Source: an uncultured Candidatus Saccharibacteria bacterium
GTDB lineage: Bacteria > Patescibacteriota > Saccharimonadia > Saccharimonadales > Saccharimonadaceae
DNA: 9,421 nucleotides
NCBI GenBank assembly: GCA_946187605.1
Contig: CAMHRH010000028.1
Span: 1 to 9,421 of the forward strand
Direction of reading: 5' to 3'
This document shows positions 5,756 through 9,421 of this stretch, piece by piece (position 1 is the first letter of the stretch; each line of letters begins with the position of its first letter). The notes below the pieces were generated by a model that did no database searches, was not told the origin of the DNA, and saw nothing but the letters and a program-made list of their open reading frames with translations. A program made the translations under genes and the position numbers.

Positions 5756-6481
5756 ATGCGTGCGCCGACTTGGTGGAAAGATTTGCAACGCTTGTCTCAG
5801 ATAGATATACGATGGCTTTTTATATGGTCACTTATCTATATTACTTTTTTATTCTTAGATATAATTGCGCCAGGCTTCAGCGGTACGGCACTCATAAAAT
5901 ATATCGGCATCTTCCTATGCATATCCTATGCTTATCAAAAATTTAGCAACGACTATCTACTAATATTCGCCTTACTATTTACCTTTATTGCCGATACAAT
6001 CCTCGTCTGGACGCCTTTTGTCATTCCCGGAGTATACGTTTTCTGTATCGCACAATTCCTGCATTTTATGCGCCTCACAAAAATGCGCATATATGATGTC
6101 GCTATTAACGCTGGCGTCCTAAGTCTCATTTTTGCTATCGGTATCGCCTTTGGGCTCGAACCAATATATGCCATCGCTACGGTCTATGCCATTCTCCTAA
6201 TTAGCAACGTAATCATGTCGGTTCAGAATTATCGCGATAGGCCAAAGCATTTTCGCACTCGCTGCGCCTGTTACGGCTTCATCGCATTTATTTGCTGCGA
6301 TCTATGCGTTGCTTTACGCTTTCTCTCGCTAACCGGCGCCATCTCAGCCACGACGCTGCCAATTGTTGCGTACTTCGTTTGGGTTTTCTACCTACCAAGC
6401 CAGATACTCATCGCCAACTCCAGTACTTTTGAGCCACAAAAACGCCGCCGCAAAATTGCAAAAAACAAGCGCATTCGCTAA
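5756..6481 (+). CDS. Eight-helix membrane protein, YhhN/TMEM86-like
   Basis: A 241-residue integral membrane protein with about eight hydrophobic helices (roughly 20-36, 44-60, 67-85, 88-105, 117-133, 136-154, 172-190, 198-219) and a strongly basic C-terminal tail (KRRRKIAKNKRIR). Several landmarks fit the YhhN/TMEM86 family of lysoplasmalogenase-like proteins: a helix with a buried Asp (FTFIADTILV, D80), then a glycine/His helix (GVYVFCIAQFLHFMR, H103). Late in the chain come 'FICCDLCVALRFL' (D182) and 'FYLPSQILIA', where family members carry an SD...F and a YY..AQLLIA pattern. Characterised relatives hydrolyse the vinyl-ether bond of lysoplasmalogens, but similarity here is weak and the substrate is unknown. 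The ATG at 5756 begins 6 bases after the phosphatase stop. An alternative is an unrelated polytopic protein. Confidence 0.55.
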   Translation: MRAPTWWKDLQRLSQIDIRWLFIWSLIYITFLFLDIIAPGFSGTALIKYIGIFLCISYAYQKFSNDYLLIFALLFTFIADTILVWTPFVIPGVYVFCIAQFLHFMRLTKMRIYDVAINAGVLSLIFAIGIAFGLEPIYAIATVYAILLISNVIMSVQNYRDRPKHFRTRCACYGFIAFICCDLCVALRFLSLTGAISATTLPIVAYFVWVFYLPSQILIANSSTFEPQKRRRKIAKNKRIR

Positions 6482-6484
6482 AAT
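6456..6484 (+). promoter_or_regulatory. Promoter of the P-loop/YgjP pair, probably leaderless
   Basis: TTGCAA (6456-6461), a 17-base spacer and TAAAAT (6479-6484) are seen; the hexamer overlaps the stop codon of the upstream gene. Exactly 6 bases separate it from the ATG at 6491, and there is no Shine-Dalgarno sequence. Confidence 0.6.
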
Positions 6485-6490
6485 TATCAC

Positions 6491-6988
6491 ATGACAAAAG
6501 GGCATACCATACCCACAGCTATTCTCGTTTTTGGCGCTCCAAAAAGCGGCAAAACTACTTTTGCTAGAAAATTCAGCAGCTCACTAGGCGCACCATATCT
6601 AAATTTCAACGATTTATCACAAAAATACAACCTCGACCCCGCATTAGCCAAAGAACTAATTGCCCAAATCGCCAAATCTCATGCTACGCTCGTCATCGAG
6701 GGCATGCTCGATGCTGAAGCTAAGCGCAAAGAAGTACGAGATTTACTTAAAAAATCCGGCTATCTAACCGTTCTAATCTGGATTCAGACCGATTTAAACA
6801 CTATCAAGCAACGTATTCTAAAATCAAAAGGCGACGACCTTAAAAAGTCAAAGCAGTACTTTGAAACTGCCTATGCCGGCCTAGAAGCACCGTCCATAAA
6901 CGAAAAGCCGCTCGTCATCTCCGGCAAGCACACTTATCGCGCACAATGCAAAAATGTCATCAGCCGCCTCAAGGAACACCGTATCTAA
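6491..6988 (+). CDS. Small P-loop ATPase/kinase-like protein
   Basis: A 165-residue soluble protein with the layout of small nucleoside/nucleotide-kinase-like P-loop proteins (AAA_33/zeta-like group). The N-terminal strand and Walker A are ILVFGAPKSGKTT (11-23, Lys21). A second strand ends in VIEG (68-71), in the place where these enzymes hold the acidic Walker B residue. The following strand VLIWIQTD (94-101) precedes 'KQRILKSKGDD' (106-116), where Arg108 and the following lysines could form the lid. It probably phosphorylates a small molecule or RNA end, or acts as an ATP-driven switch, but no substrate-specific motif is recognised. Its stop overlaps the next start by one base (TAATG), so the metallopeptidase downstream is translationally coupled. 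The start is fixed by the promoter position. Confidence 0.72.
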   Translation: MTKGHTIPTAILVFGAPKSGKTTFARKFSSSLGAPYLNFNDLSQKYNLDPALAKELIAQIAKSHATLVIEGMLDAEAKRKEVRDLLKKSGYLTVLIWIQTDLNTIKQRILKSKGDDLKKSKQYFETAYAGLEAPSINEKPLVISGKHTYRAQCKNVISRLKEHRI

Positions 6989-7536
6989 TGTCTAGCTTTC
7001 AAGATTCCGACTTCGGCGAAGTCATTGTGCGCCATAGCGCTTGGTCCACGCGCGCAAAATTCACCGTTGCAACATCAGGTAAGCTCACAATAACCGTACC
7101 GACCGGAACGTCGGACTTTCTTGCGCGCCGTTTTCTCAACTCCATGCGCAAAGAAATCCGCGAAAAGCTCCCTATCAAAGACCCCGCAACTCAACGCGCA
7201 CGCGACGCACAGAAGAAAATCCTTGCCAAAAAAGCACGCGAATATCTACCATATCGCTTAGACTTTTGGGCAACTAAATACGGGTATAGCTATTCTGGAA
7301 TTCGTTTATCACACGCGAATACTCGGTGGGGCAGTCGATCGTCCTCAGGCACAATTTCACTAAATATTGGCCTCATGAAAGTACCTGAGCCGCTACGTGA
7401 CTACGTTATCATACACGAACTCGCCCACATTAATCATATGGATCACTCCGCAGATTTTTGGCACGAGGTCGGCGAGCACGACCCTAACTACAAACGTCAT
7501 CGGGAACAGCTCAAGCAGTTCTCACCAGGCGTATAG
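6988..7536 (+). CDS. YgjP-type (DUF45/SprT-like) zinc metallopeptidase
   Basis: A 182-residue protein of the YgjP-like metallopeptidase family. The family hallmark is present in order: a conserved strand TRWGSRSSSGTISLN (112-126), then YVIIHELAHINH (139-150) with the HExxH zinc site (H143, E144, H147), then MDHSADFWHEV (151-161), whose His153 is the expected third zinc ligand. The N-terminal part (about 1-60) resembles the beta-rich start of the family, VRHSAWSTRAKFTV to KLTITVP. The reading frame is open further upstream to 6946, but the ATG at 6988 is preferred. It gives the usual family N-terminus, and the TAATG overlap with the P-loop gene suggests coupling. An AAGGA at 6971-6975 may help. 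Biological substrates of YgjP proteins are poorly known. No signal peptide is seen, so it should be cytoplasmic. The stop is TAG. Confidence 0.92.
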   Translation: MSSFQDSDFGEVIVRHSAWSTRAKFTVATSGKLTITVPTGTSDFLARRFLNSMRKEIREKLPIKDPATQRARDAQKKILAKKAREYLPYRLDFWATKYGYSYSGIRLSHANTRWGSRSSSGTISLNIGLMKVPEPLRDYVIIHELAHINHMDHSADFWHEVGEHDPNYKRHREQLKQFSPGV

Positions 7537-7545
7537 TGCTATAAT
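7537..7545 (+). promoter_or_regulatory. Extended -10 of the 7552 gene, probably leaderless
   Basis: TGC-TATAAT is a perfect extended -10. It starts one base after the stop codon of the metallopeptidase gene. Six bases separate it from the ATG at 7552, and no Shine-Dalgarno sequence is present. A weak -35-like TTCTCA lies at 7519-7524 with a short 15-base spacer, so the extended -10 may suffice. Confidence 0.65.
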
Positions 7546-7551
7546 TAGCTT

Positions 7552-7896
7552 ATGGCAAAATTTATTGATATTATTTCTCCTATCTACCAAGATTTAGTTT
7601 CACGTTGCGAACGACGCAAAGTTTCCGTAAATCTCGACTTCCAAGATTTAACCATGCGACTGCCTCAAGAAGACGAAGAAAAAGTTGCCAAATTTTACAC
7701 CACCGAAATCAAGCGCGCTCTCAAAAACTGCGCCGCCGGCGACAAAATCACGCTCGCCCAATCCGGGAATCGATTCAGTATTAAAAGCTCCGCACGCACT
7801 CCACTCGACGCGGAAACCATAGAAAAACTTCGCGCTAGCGGTCATGAAGTTCGCGCACGCTTCGGCTACGATACTGTTGTTGCTATACGTATTTAA
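7552..7896 (+). CDS. Small protein resembling a degenerate GHKL (histidine-kinase-type) ATPase domain
   Basis: A 114-residue soluble protein without a named match. Its order of elements mirrors a histidine-kinase ATPase domain. A helix with ERRKVSVNLDF (20-30) stands where kinases have 'a.r.i.l.ld', and a short QEDEEKVAKF (39-48) where they have 'D...l...l.NLl'. Then come EIKRALKNCAAGDKITLAQ (52-70), which parallels the N box 'NAlKytp.ggkItv', and a last strand ARFGYDTVVAIRI (102-114), which parallels 'G.GTtf.i.lP'. The N-box Asn is Arg55 and no DxGxG motif is present, so ATP binding is unlikely. It may be a stand-alone pseudo-ATPase acting by protein contact. This is my reading from pattern only; a novel small fold is the alternative. 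It is transcribed from its own promoter and ends exactly where the convergent gene ends. Confidence 0.6.
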   Translation: MAKFIDIISPIYQDLVSRCERRKVSVNLDFQDLTMRLPQEDEEKVAKFYTTEIKRALKNCAAGDKITLAQSGNRFSIKSSARTPLDAETIEKLRASGHEVRARFGYDTVVAIRI

Positions 7897-9421
7897 TTAT
7901 TGTTTCACAAGTTTCATTGCAAAACCACCGCCAGGCGCCATATAAATCTCAATCTTGTCGCCTTGGCGGAGAACTTTTTCTTCTATCACATAACCAAGCT
8001 GATGATCGCGATAGTGGGCATCATCAGAATCACGGTAAACCGTAGCTACATAATTAACGCCCGGCTCTAAAAAGTCCAAGTACAGTTCAACTTTACGCCC
8101 CTCTTCATTCGTTACACCGCCAATATACCAACTCGTTCCTTCCCACTCTTGGCGTGCTACGACATAACTCTTACCAATTTCGCCAAGTAACGGGATCGAA
8201 CGTTCAAAACGCGTCGGAACATCGCGGATAAACTGAAATATGTCCGGATGCGCATCTTCGTAAATTTGCGGACGGTCTGCCGCCATCTGCATCGAAGAGT
8301 AAATCGTGACATAGTAAGCAATCTGGCGCGTAATCGTAGTTGCCATACGCTTCGAGAAGTTCGATACATCAAGAATACCAGGCGTATAATCCATACCACC
8401 AGAAAGCAGACGAGTATATGGCAAGAAACAGGCATGCGACGGAACTAATGCGCCACCTTCGTACTCCTGACCACGCGCACCTTCACGCGTCATCAAGTTC
8501 GGCCAAGTACGCTCAATACCAGTGCCCTTGATTGGCTCATGCACATCGAGCATAATATGATATTTTGCAGCCAACTCCAATGCTCGCTGGTAATGCAAAA
8601 CGCCAAGCTGCGAATGATGAAACTCACGATGGCCATTTATTGTCATCTTTGAACCAGCATACCCGGACTTAACATACCTAATACCATTCTCAGCATATAA
8701 CTTATATGCGTCTTCTAGCTGAGACTCGTAATTATCTATAAAACCAACTGTCTCATGATGGCCGACAATATCGACGCCATTCTGGCGACCATACTCCGCC
8801 ACCGCCTTCAAATCAAAATCCGGCGTTGATTCAAGGAACTTATTATTTACGCCGTTCTCGAGCCAATCGCCTTCCCAGCCATCATTCCATCCTTCGATCA
8901 AAAGGGCAGGGATCTGCAAGCGCCTACACGCATCAATATATTGCATCGCATGCTCAGTCGTCGCGCCATGACGCTCACCAGGCGCCCAAGTCCATTCGCC
9001 AACATACATCGCCCACCAAATACCCATAAATTTCGTCGGCTTCACCCAAGAGAAGTCATCTCGCGGCGGATCATTCAAATTCAAAATCATTCGCGAAGTC
9101 GTCAAATCAAGTGCATCTTGCGCAATCGTAATCGTGCGCCAGGGCGTCGAGAAAGGCAACTCCACATAGGCACGCATCCCATCAGAAAGCGGCGTAATAT
9201 CCGACTTTAGAGAAGAGTTGCTCAACTTTAGCGTCATACTACCATAGTTATACAAAGCAGCTTCATGAATAGAAATATAATGACCGACTGGCGTTTGAAT
9301 CGTAATCGGCGTATGTACCGAGTCCGTAAGAGTATACACTGGATGCTCAACATAGTCATACTCATATCTATCTGGCTGATACGCCGGAATACTCCAAGAA
9401 CGCGAATTTGTATCCACCGAG
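7897..9421 (-). CDS. Glycoside hydrolase family 97, inverting alpha-glucosidase type (5' end outside window)
   Basis: At least 507 codons on the minus strand; the frame is still open at the right edge. Numbering here counts from the GTG at 9417, which is probably internal. The part seen begins within the N-terminal beta-super-sandwich (HPVYTLTDSVHTPITIQTPV, 25-44, then ISIHEAALYNYGSM, 48-61). It continues through the (beta/alpha)8 barrel (about 128-390) and ends with a C-terminal beta domain. Acidic residues fit family members of SusB type: E222 in GHHETVGF, E294 in LDVHEPIKGTG and E318 in ARGQEYE. The spacings are 72 and 24 residues, against 69 and 24 in SusB as I recall. Retaining GH97 members have a nucleophile Asp where this protein has 'VKSGYAG' (249-255), so inversion and alpha-glucoside cleavage are expected. 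Roughly 150-200 N-terminal residues are missing, so a signal peptide cannot be judged. Confidence 0.93.
   Translation of the reverse strand, partial: SVDTNSRSWSIPAYQPDRYEYDYVEHPVYTLTDSVHTPITIQTPVGHYISIHEAALYNYGSMTLKLSNSSLKSDITPLSDGMRAYVELPFSTPWRTITIAQDALDLTTSRMILNLNDPPRDDFSWVKPTKFMGIWWAMYVGEWTWAPGERHGATTEHAMQYIDACRRLQIPALLIEGWNDGWEGDWLENGVNNKFLESTPDFDLKAVAEYGRQNGVDIVGHHETVGFIDNYESQLEDAYKLYAENGIRYVKSGYAGSKMTINGHREFHHSQLGVLHYQRALELAAKYHIMLDVHEPIKGTGIERTWPNLMTREGARGQEYEGGALVPSHACFLPYTRLLSGGMDYTPGILDVSNFSKRMATTITRQIAYYVTIYSSMQMAADRPQIYEDAHPDIFQFIRDVPTRFERSIPLLGEIGKSYVVARQEWEGTSWYIGGVTNEEGRKVELYLDFLEPGVNYVATVYRDSDDAHYRDHQLGYVIEEKVLRQGDKIEIYMAPGGGFAMKLVKQ

Noticed and set aside
6946..6987. 14-codon upstream extension of the YgjP gene
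   Set aside because: It lies fully inside the P-loop gene, encodes a non-conserved stretch, and the TAATG start at 6988 fits better.
9415..9417. GTG as true start of the GH97 gene
   Set aside because: The frame is open to the window edge and about 150-200 residues of the family's N-terminal domain would be missing, so this is an internal valine codon.

Overview
This window looks like chromosomal DNA from a small-genome, host-associated bacterium of the Candidate Phyla Radiation (Patescibacteria), most likely Saccharibacteria (TM7). The grounds are a combination of features. Genes are short and tightly packed, and base composition is moderate (by eye low to mid forties % G+C, not counted). 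Many genes have no ribosome binding site and start almost directly downstream of a -10 box. The cell-surface module is of Gram-positive type (CpsA / CpsC-CpsD / CpsB). UGA is not used as a stop. This placement is inference, because no marker gene such as rRNA or a ribosomal protein is present.

Layout. Positions 1-225 are the 3' end of a gene, probably a clamp-loader (DNA polymerase III delta-prime type) subunit. Positions 268-1023 encode a membrane-anchored TPR protein. Next comes a tRNA island: tRNA-Thr(UGU) with a terminator, a Cys-rich orphan gene (1283-1726) with its own promoter, Shine-Dalgarno sequence and terminator, then tRNA-Tyr(GUA) with another terminator. From 2055 to 5749 lies a surface-polysaccharide control and attachment module. 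It consists of a CpsA-like LytR-CpsA-Psr (LCP) protein, a fused Wzz-type chain-length regulator/bacterial tyrosine kinase, and a PHP-family tyrosine phosphatase. It is followed by an eight-helix YhhN/TMEM86-like membrane protein (5756-6481), a small P-loop kinase-like protein (6491-6988) that overlaps a YgjP-type zinc metallopeptidase (6988-7536), and a small protein resembling a degenerate histidine-kinase ATPase domain (7552-7896). On the opposite strand, running off the right edge, is a GH97 glycoside hydrolase (alpha-glucosidase type) whose stop codon directly abuts the preceding gene.

How the genes fit together. The tyrosine kinase (with a C-terminal Tyr cluster) and the PHP phosphatase form the usual phosphorylation/dephosphorylation pair that controls polysaccharide chain length and export. 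The LCP protein is the probable ligase joining the polymer to the envelope. No glycosyltransferase, flippase or polymerase gene is in the window, so synthesis must be encoded elsewhere or the products obtained otherwise.

The most striking signal is regulatory. Four genes (268, 2055, 6491, 7552) have a -10 hexamer with exactly 6 bases between it and the ATG, and none has a Shine-Dalgarno sequence; a fifth (5756) has 8 bases. With the usual 6-7 base distance from -10 to transcription start, these mRNAs should be leaderless. Two other genes (1283, 3701) have canonical promoters, about 40-base leaders and clear Shine-Dalgarno sequences. Two initiation modes therefore appear to coexist in one neighbourhood. 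There is no CRISPR array, insertion sequence or integrase in the window, and no stretch longer than 300 bases lacks a gene.
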